Shown here piece by piece: positions 1-8,079 of a stretch of DNA of 64,000 nt; the stretch's first letter is position 1; every line of letters begins with the position of its first letter. The position numbers and the translations under genes were made by a program. The stretch is from Nitrosopumilus sp. (GTDB taxonomy: Archaea > Thermoproteota > Nitrososphaeria > Nitrososphaerales > Nitrosopumilaceae). The notes beneath the pieces are model-generated. The model ran no database searches and was not told where the DNA came from. It saw only the letters and a program-made list of their open reading frames with translations. Where the stretch lies: positions 291,355 to 355,354 of the forward strand of contig NZ_JAILWC010000002.1 in NCBI RefSeq assembly GCF_025699125.1. The letters run 5' to 3'.

Positions 1-68
1 ATTTTAGCTGGGAAAAAATTGCTGAAGATTTTATTAAAGTTTCAAAAAAATACATTGATGTAAAATGA
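1..68 (+). CDS. Glycosyltransferase, C-terminal fragment (cut by window start)
   Basis: Only the last 21 codons are present, in the frame that starts at base 3 and ends with TGA at 66-68. The peptide begins FSWEKIAEDFI and ends YIDVK. An FSWEK-type helix at the very end is typical of GT4-family (GT-B fold) glycosyltransferases, where it packs back on the N-terminal domain. A second glycosyltransferase lies 1.1 kb away on the other strand, which fits a surface-glycan gene group. The fragment is too short for a firm call; the family assignment is inferred from this ending and the context. Confidence 0.5.
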   Translation, partial: FSWEKIAEDFIKVSKKYIDVK

Positions 69-74
69 AATATT

Positions 75-1127
75 TTACAAATTAATTTTCTTACCTGTAA
101 CACTAATTCCACTTTCAATTTCTTTGAAGGTTGTAATTTTGATTTTTGCATCTTTAAACCATTTTTTAACTTCAGAAGGTGTGTGCCTAAATGCATATTT
201 TGGTGAATACCAATCAAAATTAACACCTACACTTCTTTCAAAATTATCTGATTCATCCCAAAAACATTTTAAAAAATGCCAATAAACAAATCTCTGAACA
301 TCATATTCGCCCGCTTTTACACCTAAAATTGGAATATCGTAAGGAATTTTGATTTTCTTTTTTAATTTTGCCAAGCTTTTTCCCAAATACGTCATCTGCT
401 TTGAGAAATCAGTGCATTCTTCAACAGACATTTTTACAGTTTTGTTTCTAATATAGTCATCAACATATTCTCTTACGGGAGCTTTTTTATTATAAACATA
501 AATTGAAATATCTCCAGAATTCGTAAGAAATTTTGTTAGATATTTGAAGGAAGTTCCAGTATTTTTTGTATGATGTAAAACTTGATCTGAATAAATATAA
601 TCAAAAAACTTTCTTTGAAATGGTAATTGCCGAAGATCTGCTTGTAAAAAATGAACATTTGGCAATTTACCATATTTCTCATATGCAAAATCAATGCTTT
701 CACTTGCATCTAATGCAAAAACATCAGCATTTGGATTTAAGGAAAGAAATTTGGCGCTATTGCCAATTCCAGTACCTGCATCAAGGATTTTAGTTTTAGT
801 ATCTAAGAATTTATTAAAATTTAATTCAGTTTTCCACCCATATCTATCTAAAAACCACTTTCTTTGAAAATCTATCCAATCTTTTTTTTGATGATTTTTA
901 TGATGTTTACGCCATTTTGCACTAAAAGCATCTTCAGTCCTGACAAAATCTTTTGTTTTATCAACTACAAAACGTGGTATTCCTTTATTGATCTTAAAAT
1001 TATCGTTACATTTATCACAAGAGATTAAACCCTCTATAATTTCACTATCTTTTTTCTTTTTAATTTTTACATGAATAGAATTCCTACATGTGGGACAAAC
1101 AAGAAAATCAAGTAGTCTTTGTTTCAA
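75..1127 (-). CDS. SAM-dependent methyltransferase with Trm112-like zinc ribbon
   Basis: This 350-residue protein has a Trm112-like N-terminal ribbon with CPTC at 11-14 and CDKC at 37-40. A class I methyltransferase domain follows, with the SAM-binding motif LDAGTGIGN at 115-123 and an acidic residue after the second strand (FALDAS). The arrangement, ribbon then methyltransferase in one chain, is common in enzymes encoded within glycan or lipid loci, where they methylate sugars or lipid carriers. It lies between two glycosyltransferases and converges on the first with a gap of only 6 bp. The substrate cannot be told from sequence. Seen: ribbon and Rossmann motif. Inferred: a role in decorating a surface glycan. 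Confidence 0.8.
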   Translation of the reverse strand: MKQRLLDFLVCPTCRNSIHVKIKKKKDSEIIEGLISCDKCNDNFKINKGIPRFVVDKTKDFVRTEDAFSAKWRKHHKNHQKKDWIDFQRKWFLDRYGWKTELNFNKFLDTKTKILDAGTGIGNSAKFLSLNPNADVFALDASESIDFAYEKYGKLPNVHFLQADLRQLPFQRKFFDYIYSDQVLHHTKNTGTSFKYLTKFLTNSGDISIYVYNKKAPVREYVDDYIRNKTVKMSVEECTDFSKQMTYLGKSLAKLKKKIKIPYDIPILGVKAGEYDVQRFVYWHFLKCFWDESDNFERSVGVNFDWYSPKYAFRHTPSEVKKWFKDAKIKITTFKEIESGISVTGKKINL

Positions 1128-1188
1128 AACTAATTAGATTTCAGATGTGTTAAATAAAAACTAATAATTTTTGTTTTACTCATTATTG

Positions 1189-2127
1189 CTAATCTGTGTA
1201 TAAATCAAGATATTTTGGAAGTAGTACCTCCCACGAAAAAAATTTGTTTATGAAATCATTTGCGTTTTGTATTAGTTTTTTCTGTAATTCCTCATCATCT
1301 AATAGTGAGTTTATTGCATCTAGCATTTTAGATGGATTTTCAGAAGGAATTAAAATTCCTGTTTCATGATCGATAACAATTTCAGATACTCCTCCTACAT
1401 TTGTTGCTATCACCGGAATTTTTAGATAAAAAGCTTCTTTGATTACCTGGGGAATACTTTCCATCCTAGATGGAACAACAAGTAGATTCGATGATTTTAA
1501 AATTTCCATAGTTTTTTTCCATGGTAGATCAGTACAATAAACAACATTACCGTTAATTTTATGTTCTATTTTTTTTAAAACATCAATTCCTTTTTCATAG
1601 CTATCACGACCTATGTAGACTACTTGATTTTTCTTTTTTTCAATTTTAGTGAAATTACTAAATTTTTTTGTATCTAACGGTGCAGGTAAATAAATAAAAT
1701 CAACATTAATTTTTTCTTTATAATATTTTTGAATAGTTTTTGAATCAGTAGTTAATTTATCTGAAATTTTAAACGCCTTCAGCTCCGCTTTACTAGCTAG
1801 ATATCCAGTAGTTTTAGAGTGTAACATTTCTATTTGCTCAGAATATGCTCCGTGTACTGAAAGAATTTTTTTGTTAGAATTTACATATTTCATTACGAAT
1901 GCAGATGGTATATTCCATGCATGAACAACATCATATTTTTCTTGATTTATTAATGATTTTAAAATTCCAAAAATTGTAAAAGATGGATTTTTTAGTTTTT
2001 TGATTGGAATGTGTGGTATTTTCATTAATTTTACATCATGACCTTGTTCACGTAATTTTTCAGCAACTCGGAATGCATGGCCTCCAATTCCACCTTCATA
2101 TCTGGGAGAAATATACAGAATTTTCAC
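1189..2127 (-). CDS. Glycosyltransferase, GT4 family (GT-B fold)
   Basis: A 312-residue protein, a little short for the family. The N-terminus reads YISPRYEGGIGGH, the usual glycine-rich acceptor-side loop of GT4 enzymes. The C-terminal half holds YIGRDSYEKGIDVL and then SRMESIPQVIKEAF, which contains the E-x7-E motif that binds the nucleotide-sugar donor, followed by IATNVGGVSEIV. No membrane segment is evident, so it probably acts at the cytoplasmic face of the membrane. It is transcribed in the same direction as the methyltransferase 62 bp downstream and may share its transcript. Donor and acceptor sugars are unknown. It may serve N-glycan or exopolysaccharide assembly; AglB is encoded elsewhere in the window, near 43 kb. 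Confidence 0.85.
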   Translation of the reverse strand: MKILYISPRYEGGIGGHAFRVAEKLREQGHDVKLMKIPHIPIKKLKNPSFTIFGILKSLINQEKYDVVHAWNIPSAFVMKYVNSNKKILSVHGAYSEQIEMLHSKTTGYLASKAELKAFKISDKLTTDSKTIQKYYKEKINVDFIYLPAPLDTKKFSNFTKIEKKKNQVVYIGRDSYEKGIDVLKKIEHKINGNVVYCTDLPWKKTMEILKSSNLLVVPSRMESIPQVIKEAFYLKIPVIATNVGGVSEIVIDHETGILIPSENPSKMLDAINSLLDDEELQKKLIQNANDFINKFFSWEVLLPKYLDLYTD

Positions 2128-2171
2128 AAAAAAAAATTAGTTGTAGACTTTTTAAGGTCTTGTATTAAAAA

Positions 2172-2305
2172 TCAGATTGCATATTGTAGCTTGAGCAGTA
2201 TCATGAAACGCTTGACTCTACACAGCCAGCGGTAAGCTCATCACCTACACCACATCTCATTAGACCTCTGTAAAGACCATCTTCTAGTTTAACATCTTCA
2301 TCATA
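2172..2305 (-). pseudogene. Decayed duplicate of the 3' end of the tes-like radical SAM gene
   Basis: Read on the minus strand, this stretch matches the last about 40 codons of the radical SAM gene whose 3' end is at 3820. The shared peptide runs VKLEDGLYRGLMR, then G-x-GDEL-x-AGC. After that point the copy has lost one base relative to the intact gene, so the frame breaks, yet the DNA still matches (TTTCATGATACTGCTCAAGC here against TTCCATGATGCTGCACAAGC there). No upstream part of the gene is recognisable here. The fragment and the intact gene lie in the same orientation on either side of the antiporter gene, which suggests an old tandem duplication or recombination event. Confidence 0.75.
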
Positions 2306-2400
2306 GAAAGTTAGGATAACTAAAATTAAGACAACTATTTGTAGGGATTTTGTCCTGTAAAAAAACAATTTTGATATAGATTAGATTATTTTAAACGATA

Positions 2401-3600
2401 TTGGAGTTAGAACAAATATTTGTCAGTATTGTAATATTATTAGCAGTAGCTAGACTTCTTGGTGAATTATTTCGTAGATTTAAACAACCTGCTTTAGGAG
2501 GTGAACTACTTGCAGGAATAATACTTGGACCCACAATATTTGGAATCATCATTCCAAATGAAAATCTTGAACTGATTTCAACAATTGCAATTTTCTTTAT
2601 CATGTTGTTCATAGGACTTGAAATGGATCTAAAAGAACTTAAAAAAACAGGTAAATCTGCATTCATAATATCTGTATTTTCCTTAGTGATACCTTTTTTC
2701 ATAGGTTTTCAAATATCAGTTATTTTTGGTTCATCATTAATTCAATCAATGTTTATGGGATTATTGTTGTCGGTTACATCAGTACCAGTTAGTGCTATAA
2801 TTTTATTGGAATTGGGAATCTTAAAAACAAAAATTGGTAATACTGTAATGTCTGTTGCAGTAGTAGATGACATAATATCATTGGTCATACTTGCAGTGAT
2901 TTTACAAATGCACATGACAGAAAGCACATCACTTAATGTTGTTGATATGGGATTATCAATAATTCCTATGTTGATCTATCTTGTTGGAATTATATTTTTA
3001 GCATTTGCTATTCACAAATTCAATTATTGGTTCCCACATAGATTAGAATTATTCTTTACAAAAGCTAAGACCAGAGAAGCTACGTTTGGTATTTTGATAA
3101 TTATGACAATAACATTATCACTTTTAGCACAACTAGCTGGCCTTCATTTTATCATAGGTACTTTCTTTGCAGGATTGATTTTTAGTGGAAAAGTACTTGG
3201 TAAAAGAGAATCTGATAAATCATATGGAATATTATCTGGAGTAACATTTGGATTTTTTGCACCATTATTTTTTGCAATTCTTGGAATAAAATTCAGTGGT
3301 CAATCATTAGATACAGCCATACTTCCATTAGCATTATTGGTGGTATTAGGTATTTTTGGTAAAACTCTAGGCGGATTTATTGGTGCTAGATTATGTAAAT
3401 TGTCAAAGGTGGAAAGTTTGGCAACAGCATCATTGTTAAACGGACGAGGAACTGTTGGTCTTGCTATTACTGCTTTAGCATATTCTGTTGGGATTTTAGA
3501 TCTTACTTTATTTTCGGTTGCAGTGGCAATTTGTTTTATTACTACAGTGTTAACACCAATTATTGCAAAACCTCTTTTAAAAAAAATAACAGTAGCATAA
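2401..3600 (+). CDS. Kef/CPA2-type cation/proton antiporter
   Basis: A 399-residue integral membrane protein with about 12 hydrophobic segments and no C-terminal TrkA-N domain. Near residue 155 it carries VVDDIISLVIL, the paired-aspartate motif in the ion-binding helix of CPA2 exchangers. Early glycine-rich helices (LGELFRRFKQPALGGELLAGIILGP is split over two of them) are also typical. Family members exchange Na+ or K+ for protons across the cytoplasmic membrane. The start is a TTG; no better in-frame ATG exists before the first conserved helix. The gene stands alone, flanked by the decayed tes-like fragment upstream and the intact tes-like gene downstream. Ion specificity cannot be read from sequence. 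Confidence 0.9.
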   Translation: MELEQIFVSIVILLAVARLLGELFRRFKQPALGGELLAGIILGPTIFGIIIPNENLELISTIAIFFIMLFIGLEMDLKELKKTGKSAFIISVFSLVIPFFIGFQISVIFGSSLIQSMFMGLLLSVTSVPVSAIILLELGILKTKIGNTVMSVAVVDDIISLVILAVILQMHMTESTSLNVVDMGLSIIPMLIYLVGIIFLAFAIHKFNYWFPHRLELFFTKAKTREATFGILIIMTITLSLLAQLAGLHFIIGTFFAGLIFSGKVLGKRESDKSYGILSGVTFGFFAPLFFAILGIKFSGQSLDTAILPLALLVVLGIFGKTLGGFIGARLCKLSKVESLATASLLNGRGTVGLAITALAYSVGILDLTLFSVAVAICFITTVLTPIIAKPLLKKITVA

Positions 3601-3601
3601 C

Positions 3602-3745
3602 ATGTTAAAGAATTGCAGTGAAAATATTACTCAAAGGCATAATGAAAACTTTGATAGAATCACACTGAAACAAACCCATGAGAAAATTTTGGGAAAAACA
3701 AATGAATTAACTTCATTATTTGATCTGATTTTAGATGTTTTTTGA
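3602..3745 (+). CDS. Possible 47-residue small protein
   Basis: An ATG one base after the antiporter stop opens a 47-codon frame ending in TGA. The peptide begins MLKNCSENITQRH and ends FDLILDVF; it is polar, with no membrane segment, zinc motif or recognisable domain. Its position right behind the antiporter would allow translational coupling. The rest of this 219-bp gap up to the tes-like stop is AT-rich and shows nothing else. It may be chance; only conservation of the frame in relatives would support it. Confidence 0.25.
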   Translation: MLKNCSENITQRHNENFDRITLKQTHEKILGKTNELTSLFDLILDVF

Positions 3746-3819
3746 ATTTTAGGAAAACTGATAGCATAAAATAAAATTATACAGTATTGATTTTTTAAGG
3801 TGATTACAAATTTTGAAAT

Positions 3820-5484
3820 CTACATTGTTGCTTGTGCAGCATCATGGAACATCTGGCTCTTTGCACAGCCAGCAGCAAGTTCGTCACCTGCTCCACGTCT
3901 CATAAGACCACGATAAAGACCATCTTCTAATTTGACGCCTTCTCTTTCTTCCCATTCCTCTACAGTGATGGAATATTTCTTTTGGATTCTATCTCTGTAC
4001 CATTCTGGAATTACGTTAAATGCACAGAATGGAACTATTCTGAGATCAGGAGTAAGATAGTGAATATCACATCTTTGCAGTCTTTCCAAATCTTCGTTGT
4101 ATTTGTCTTGAAAGTGCATCATGCCAAGGAATAATCCCTTGACGTGCCAAGATCCTACTGAATCAAATGATCTCTTCATGAGAATGTTACCAAACATCTT
4201 TGCCAAATCCAAGCCTGCTGGTTGCTTTTTAGTATCAACGAATCCTTTGAGTTTTCTTACAACTTCAAGCATTGTAAAGTATTTGTTTTTACCAGAGCGA
4301 ATCTCTTCTGCTTTGTCTTCAAATAGTTCTAACATTCCCTGAATATCACAGAATTTAGTTAATGGAACAAATTTCTTTGTATCTGCATCTTCAAAGATGT
4401 ATGTTCCTGCACCACATGCAAAGTGGATTGATAATTCGTATTTTGGCTTGCTAGAGAATGCTTCAATTACATTAGTCAGTGGCATGCAACTTGGAACTGG
4501 GAACCAGTCATCTACAGTTACTTCACCGTTTGTTTGCTCTTCAATTCTTTGAACACAATCAGGAACTGTGATTCTGTATTTTTCACGTTCGGATTTACCC
4601 ATTCTTCCAGTTAGGGAGACAGGTTGGAAATTAACAGCGTGAACTACATCCATGTTCTTTTGAGCATATCTGATAATTCCGCCTAGTTCATGATCATTAA
4701 TTGATTTGATAACCGTTGGAACAAATACTACAGTAGTACCTGTCTTTCTGCAACTATCTAGTGCATATGGAATCTCCCAGTGGTTTTTAGGATTTGTTCT
4801 TGCAGTTACACCATCAAAGGAAAGATACAAGTTGTTACAACCGGCTAGTCTTACTTCTCTTGCTGCTTCTGGATCCATTGCATGTCTAATTCCATTAGTG
4901 TTCATCTGGATATGGTCAACGCCTTCCTCTTTCATAATTTTGATAACATCGGCGATATCTTCTCTGAGCATTGGTTCACCACCAGTGATTTGCATAGAGT
5001 TTCCTGGAATTGGTCTTTCAGCTCGCAAAGTCTTCATCATTGCTCTGACTTGGGTATGATCTGGTTCGTACATGTAAGCGCCTTCAAGGCCTTTCTTTAC
5101 ATAAAAGAAGCAATACCAGCATGTTAAATCACATCTATTAGTTACAATCATGTTTGCAAGTCCGCTGTGAGAGAGATGGTTTGAGCATAATCCACAGTTA
5201 TTTGGACAGGAACATTTGTCAATCATTACGTTTGGAGAATGAGCGCCTTTACCGTCCATCCAGTAAGTACTGAATTTCTTGTACATTTCATAAGAGCCAA
5301 AATACAATTCCTCACATTCACCGTGAGTTGGACAGACTTTGGACATGAAGACCTTGTTATCTCGCTCAAAGACTTCGGCATCCAGAATCATGTTGCAATC
5401 TGGACAGATACTTTGAGTGAATCTAATTGTGGACTTTTTACCTAAATTTTTACTTGATTGATTGGATATCTGAATTAATGCCAT
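3820..5484 (-). CDS. tes: Radical SAM protein, tetraether lipid synthase (Tes) family
   Basis: A 554-residue protein. The N-terminus has CPDC (27-30) and a CPTHGEC stretch (51-57). A cysteine-rich block CSCPNNCGLC (91-100) comes next, then the radical SAM motif CDLTCWYC (118-125, Cys-x3-Cys-x2-Cys) and ITGGEPML. This order of extra cysteines ahead of the radical SAM cluster resembles MJ0619-type proteins, shown to join the ends of two archaeol chains to make GDGT lipids. Thaumarchaea are rich in GDGTs (crenarchaeol), which fits. The last residues GCAKSQMFHDAAQA are conserved in the decayed copy at 2172-2305. The gene is divergent from the TrmB regulator with a TATA box about 27 bp before the ATG. 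Other radical SAM roles formerly assigned to this family (pterin methylation) remain possible. Confidence 0.65.
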   Translation of the reverse strand: MALIQISNQSSKNLGKKSTIRFTQSICPDCNMILDAEVFERDNKVFMSKVCPTHGECEELYFGSYEMYKKFSTYWMDGKGAHSPNVMIDKCSCPNNCGLCSNHLSHSGLANMIVTNRCDLTCWYCFFYVKKGLEGAYMYEPDHTQVRAMMKTLRAERPIPGNSMQITGGEPMLREDIADVIKIMKEEGVDHIQMNTNGIRHAMDPEAAREVRLAGCNNLYLSFDGVTARTNPKNHWEIPYALDSCRKTGTTVVFVPTVIKSINDHELGGIIRYAQKNMDVVHAVNFQPVSLTGRMGKSEREKYRITVPDCVQRIEEQTNGEVTVDDWFPVPSCMPLTNVIEAFSSKPKYELSIHFACGAGTYIFEDADTKKFVPLTKFCDIQGMLELFEDKAEEIRSGKNKYFTMLEVVRKLKGFVDTKKQPAGLDLAKMFGNILMKRSFDSVGSWHVKGLFLGMMHFQDKYNEDLERLQRCDIHYLTPDLRIVPFCAFNVIPEWYRDRIQKKYSITVEEWEEREGVKLEDGLYRGLMRRGAGDELAAGCAKSQMFHDAAQATM

Positions 5485-5510
5485 ACCTGTTATCGGAATT
5501 CTTCTGAAAT

Positions 5511-5519
5511 ACTATATAA
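5511..5519 (-). promoter_or_regulatory. TATA box of the tes-like gene
   Basis: On the minus strand the sequence reads TTATATAGT, centred about 30 bp before the ATG at 5484. This spacing matches an archaeal TATA box giving a leaderless or nearly leaderless transcript. It is part of a compact divergent promoter region with the TrmB gene. Confidence 0.6.
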
Positions 5520-5569
5520 TGCATTTCATACTAGCCCCCGTGTGGAATTTAGTAATTGGGCATACCTGA

Positions 5570-5577
5570 TTTAAATA
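5570..5577 (+). promoter_or_regulatory. TATA box of the TrmB-type regulator gene
   Basis: TTTAAATA lies 25 bp before the ATG at 5603, the spacing expected for a leaderless archaeal transcript. The two TATA boxes of the divergent pair are about 50 bp apart, so a regulator bound between them could act on both genes. Confidence 0.6.
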
Positions 5578-5602
5578 CCAAAACTGGTCGACTAGATCGC
5601 AT

Positions 5603-6370
5603 ATGAGCATATCTGATAAAACAAGAAAGGCATTAGAAAAAATCGGTCTTACAAGTTACGAGATCAGAACATTTTCTGCATTACTCAAAGCTGGAGAGTT
5701 AACAGCATCCGACCTTAGTCAGAAATCAGGAGTGCCATATTCGAAAATTTACGAAGTACTAGGAACTCTGGAAGATAAAGGCTGGATTGGATCAGATGAC
5801 TCTAGACCAACGAAATATTTTGCAAAGTCACCATCTACTGGACTGGAAACGACAAAACAGAAAATGGAGACAGATTTTTCGCAGAACCAAAGTGTAATTT
5901 TAAATGAATTAGTTCCATTGTATGAAAAAAGCGGCACGAGTGAAAGGCCAGATATTTGGGTATTGTCAGGTGCAATAAACATTGCAGCTAAAATTCTAGA
6001 GATGGTAGATACGTGCAGAAACGAGGTAATGATTGCGTTGCCAGAAGCTGGAGTAGAGCTAGTAAAGCAGGCATTGCCAAAACTTAGATCATTACATGAT
6101 AAAGGAGTGGAAATTACAATTCTCACTTCAGACAAAATGGATAAAGAATCAATCAAGGCAATAAAAAGAGTTGCAACTGTAAAAATTAAGAAGGGCTTGT
6201 TTGGAGGGGGAATAATTTCTGATAAAAGATATGTTGTGATTTTGTTGGGCCCGGAAATTGGCGGTGCAAACACTTCAGATGTTGTAGCAATTTGGGCAGA
6301 TCATGCAGGGTTAGCAGGATTTGCGCGTCAATACTTTGAATATTTATTAAAAGACTCTAAGGTAATATAA
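5603..6370 (+). CDS. TrmB-family transcriptional regulator
   Basis: A 255-residue protein. The first about 75 residues form a winged helix-turn-helix of the TrmB type (ALEKIGLTSYEIRTFSALL, then ASDLSQKSGVPYSKIYEVL and a wing ending DSRPTKYFA). The C-terminal about 130 residues resemble the TrmB effector domain (VMIALPEAGVELV, GGGIISDKRYVV). TrmB proteins bind DNA and often sense sugars, but many thaumarchaeal members have unknown ligands. The gene is divergent from the tes-like gene and ends one base before the DtxR-type regulator begins, so the two regulators are probably co-transcribed. Control of the tes-like gene is a guess from position only. Confidence 0.85.
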   Translation: MSISDKTRKALEKIGLTSYEIRTFSALLKAGELTASDLSQKSGVPYSKIYEVLGTLEDKGWIGSDDSRPTKYFAKSPSTGLETTKQKMETDFSQNQSVILNELVPLYEKSGTSERPDIWVLSGAINIAAKILEMVDTCRNEVMIALPEAGVELVKQALPKLRSLHDKGVEITILTSDKMDKESIKAIKRVATVKIKKGLFGGGIISDKRYVVILLGPEIGGANTSDVVAIWADHAGLAGFARQYFEYLLKDSKVI

Positions 6371-6371
6371 T

Positions 6372-6827
6372 ATGGATGCATTAAGTGATGATGAAGAGAC
6401 TCTCTTTGTAGGAACTGCAGAAGCAGAACATGTAGAGATGTATCTCAAGGCAATCTGGCATATCAAGGAAAGGGGGGAGGATGTCAAGATTAGCACCATT
6501 GCTAAAATGCTCAATGTAAGGCAACCAAGTGTTGTTCAGATGCTCAAGAAATTAAACAGTAAGAATCTTGTGAATTACAACAAGGCAGGTGTGAAACTTA
6601 CAGAGGATGGCGAAAGAATAGGTGCAAGCATGATGAGAAACAGCAGATTACTAGAGGTACTAATGGACAGTGCATTAAAAGTTGAAATTGACGAGGAGAT
6701 GGTTTGTGGCATTGAACACCACATGAAAAAACAATTTACAGATGCATTGTGTACCATGTTAAACCATCCAAGGAAATGTCCACATGATCATGAAATCCCT
6801 ATGGGCGAATGTTGTAAATCAGCATAA
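6372..6827 (+). CDS. DtxR/MntR-family metal-dependent regulator
   Basis: A 151-residue protein with an N-terminal winged helix (VEMYLKAIWHIKERG, ISTIAKMLNVRQPSVVQML) and a dimerisation domain. The stretch VCGIEHH near residue 117 reproduces the Cys-x2-Glu-His metal-ligand cluster of DtxR-type repressors. The C-terminal SH3-like domain is absent, as in MntR-type proteins. A tail with CPHDHE and ECC may add a metal site. These proteins sense Fe2+ or Mn2+ and repress uptake genes. The start codon falls just after the TrmB stop, so translation is probably coupled. Target genes are not evident here. Confidence 0.85.
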   Translation: MDALSDDEETLFVGTAEAEHVEMYLKAIWHIKERGEDVKISTIAKMLNVRQPSVVQMLKKLNSKNLVNYNKAGVKLTEDGERIGASMMRNSRLLEVLMDSALKVEIDEEMVCGIEHHMKKQFTDALCTMLNHPRKCPHDHEIPMGECCKSA

Positions 6828-6876
6828 GTGAAATTACATCCCAAAAGATATATCATCTTAGAAATTGAATTGAATC

Positions 6877-7041
6877 ATGGCATGTTTTTGTGGGTGTGAA
6901 ACATATGAAAAGTATGAGGATGGATTCAAGATTGCATGTGTAAAGTGTGGACACGGTCCTCAAAATCACGACGAAGAGTTCAGAGCCGCTGCAAGAAAGA
7001 ATGAATCACAAAGTCAGAAACGTGATGTAGATTTCGGATGA
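6877..7041 (+). CDS. Small zinc-ribbon protein, 54 residues
   Basis: The frame begins MACFCGCETYEKYEDG and contains CVKCGHG, giving two closely spaced cysteine pairs that could hold one zinc ion. The C-terminal half is polar and charged (HDEEFRAAARKNES). A TATA-like AAGATATAT at 6846-6854 lies about 25 bp before the ATG, so a leaderless mRNA is likely. Its TGA ends one base before the stop codon of the convergent YjbQ-family gene. No function is known to me. The clean promoter spacing and cysteine pattern make it probable that it is a real gene. Confidence 0.65.
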   Translation: MACFCGCETYEKYEDGFKIACVKCGHGPQNHDEEFRAAARKNESQSQKRDVDFG

Positions 7042-7473
7042 TTATTCGCCAATAATTTTAACTAATACTCGCTTTGGTCTTTTACCGTCGAATTCTCCAT
7101 AGAAAATTTCTTCCCAGGGTCCAAAATCCAATTCTCCGTTAGTTATTGCTATTACCACTTCTCTTCCCATGACTTGTCTTTTAAGATGAGCATCTGCATT
7201 GTCTTCTCCTGTTTTGTTGTGATCATAATGGTTTGTTGGCTCGTGTGGGGCTAATCCTTCCAACCATTTTTCATAATCATGGAGTAAACCACCTTCATTG
7301 TCATTGATAAAAACACTAGCAGTGATATGCATGGCATTTACAAGACACAATCCTTCCTTGACTTTGCTTTTTACAACAAGATCTCTAACATCATTTGTAA
7401 TGTTTACAAATGCTCTCCGTGTTTTAACTTCAAACGTAAGATATTCTGTTAGAGATTTCATATTTTTTGACAC
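7042..7473 (-). CDS. YjbQ/UPF0047 family protein (possible thiamine-phosphate synthase activity)
   Basis: A 143-residue single-domain protein of the YjbQ/UPF0047 family. Typical stretches are [33 protein letters not shown] and the C-terminal [13 protein letters not shown]. The conserved His and Asp residues line a small active site; some members show weak thiamine-phosphate synthase activity in vitro, and the natural role is unsettled. Length matches the family. The gene is convergent with, and abuts, the small zinc-ribbon gene. It is probably cytoplasmic, with no obvious operon partner. Confidence 0.85.
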   Translation of the reverse strand: MSKNMKSLTEYLTFEVKTRRAFVNITNDVRDLVVKSKVKEGLCLVNAMHITASVFINDNEGGLLHDYEKWLEGLAPHEPTNHYDHNKTGEDNADAHLKRQVMGREVVIAITNGELDFGPWEEIFYGEFDGKRPKRVLVKIIGE

Positions 7474-7630
7474 AGATTAAACATTAAAAACCTAAGGTAG
7501 GCTCAGAACTCAAGATCCTCATCATCAATCAAAGGGATAGGTTCATCACTGCCTGCATGCATATTTTAGGCAGATTCCTATTGAGTCTTTCAAGAAGCTT
7601 GATAAATGGCTAAGAGTTCAATCTTTCAAA

Positions 7631-8047
7631 ATGGTTGCAATTGATACTCCGGCTTCATTGGAAAGTTTTAGAAGATTTATCATTTCAAGTACCTGTAAAT
7701 CTTATGCACCACGAAGCTACTTGGAGGATTCAGAGGTATTTGCAGAAAGAGAGGACAATCTGGGTGCAATTTATGTTGAAGCAGCCGATAAAGTAACTTT
7801 GAAAAAAATAAGAGACATCACATTTGTCAATGCAAGAGATATTCTAGGAATAATCTATAATTCAAAAAGTGGAAATACATCCTTGAAATGGCGTCAGTTA
7901 AGACGAAACAATGGCAAAGTTTCAGGAGAAGCTTCAGCAAATTCTCTTACAAATCTTGCAGAATCAGGTGTCCTTACTTTGGATTGGGTTGAAAATTATC
8001 TAAAGAAAAAAACAGAAGAGACAAAGACAAACGAAGTCACAAGCTAA
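7631..8047 (+). CDS. Uncharacterised 138-residue protein upstream of Pelota
   Basis: I do not recognise a family. The protein is soluble, mixed alpha/beta by composition, with a basic patch (SLKWRQLRRNNGK) in the middle and a Lys/Glu/Thr-rich tail. There is no signal peptide, membrane segment or cysteine motif. It lies 32 bp upstream of the Pelota gene in the same direction, so the two may be co-transcribed, and a link to ribosome or RNA handling is possible but unproven. A run of T follows its stop (8049-8064) and could weaken transcription between the two. Confidence 0.7.
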   Translation: MVAIDTPASLESFRRFIISSTCKSYAPRSYLEDSEVFAEREDNLGAIYVEAADKVTLKKIRDITFVNARDILGIIYNSKSGNTSLKWRQLRRNNGKVSGEASANSLTNLAESGVLTLDWVENYLKKKTEETKTNEVTS

Positions 8048-8079
8048 ACTCTTTTCTTTTTGTAGATTAGAATACTATC

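Noticed and set aside
7501..7562. 19-codon frame on the minus strand (begins MHAGSDEPIPL)
   Set aside because: Very short, with an in-frame stop just before its ATG and no TATA box at the right distance.
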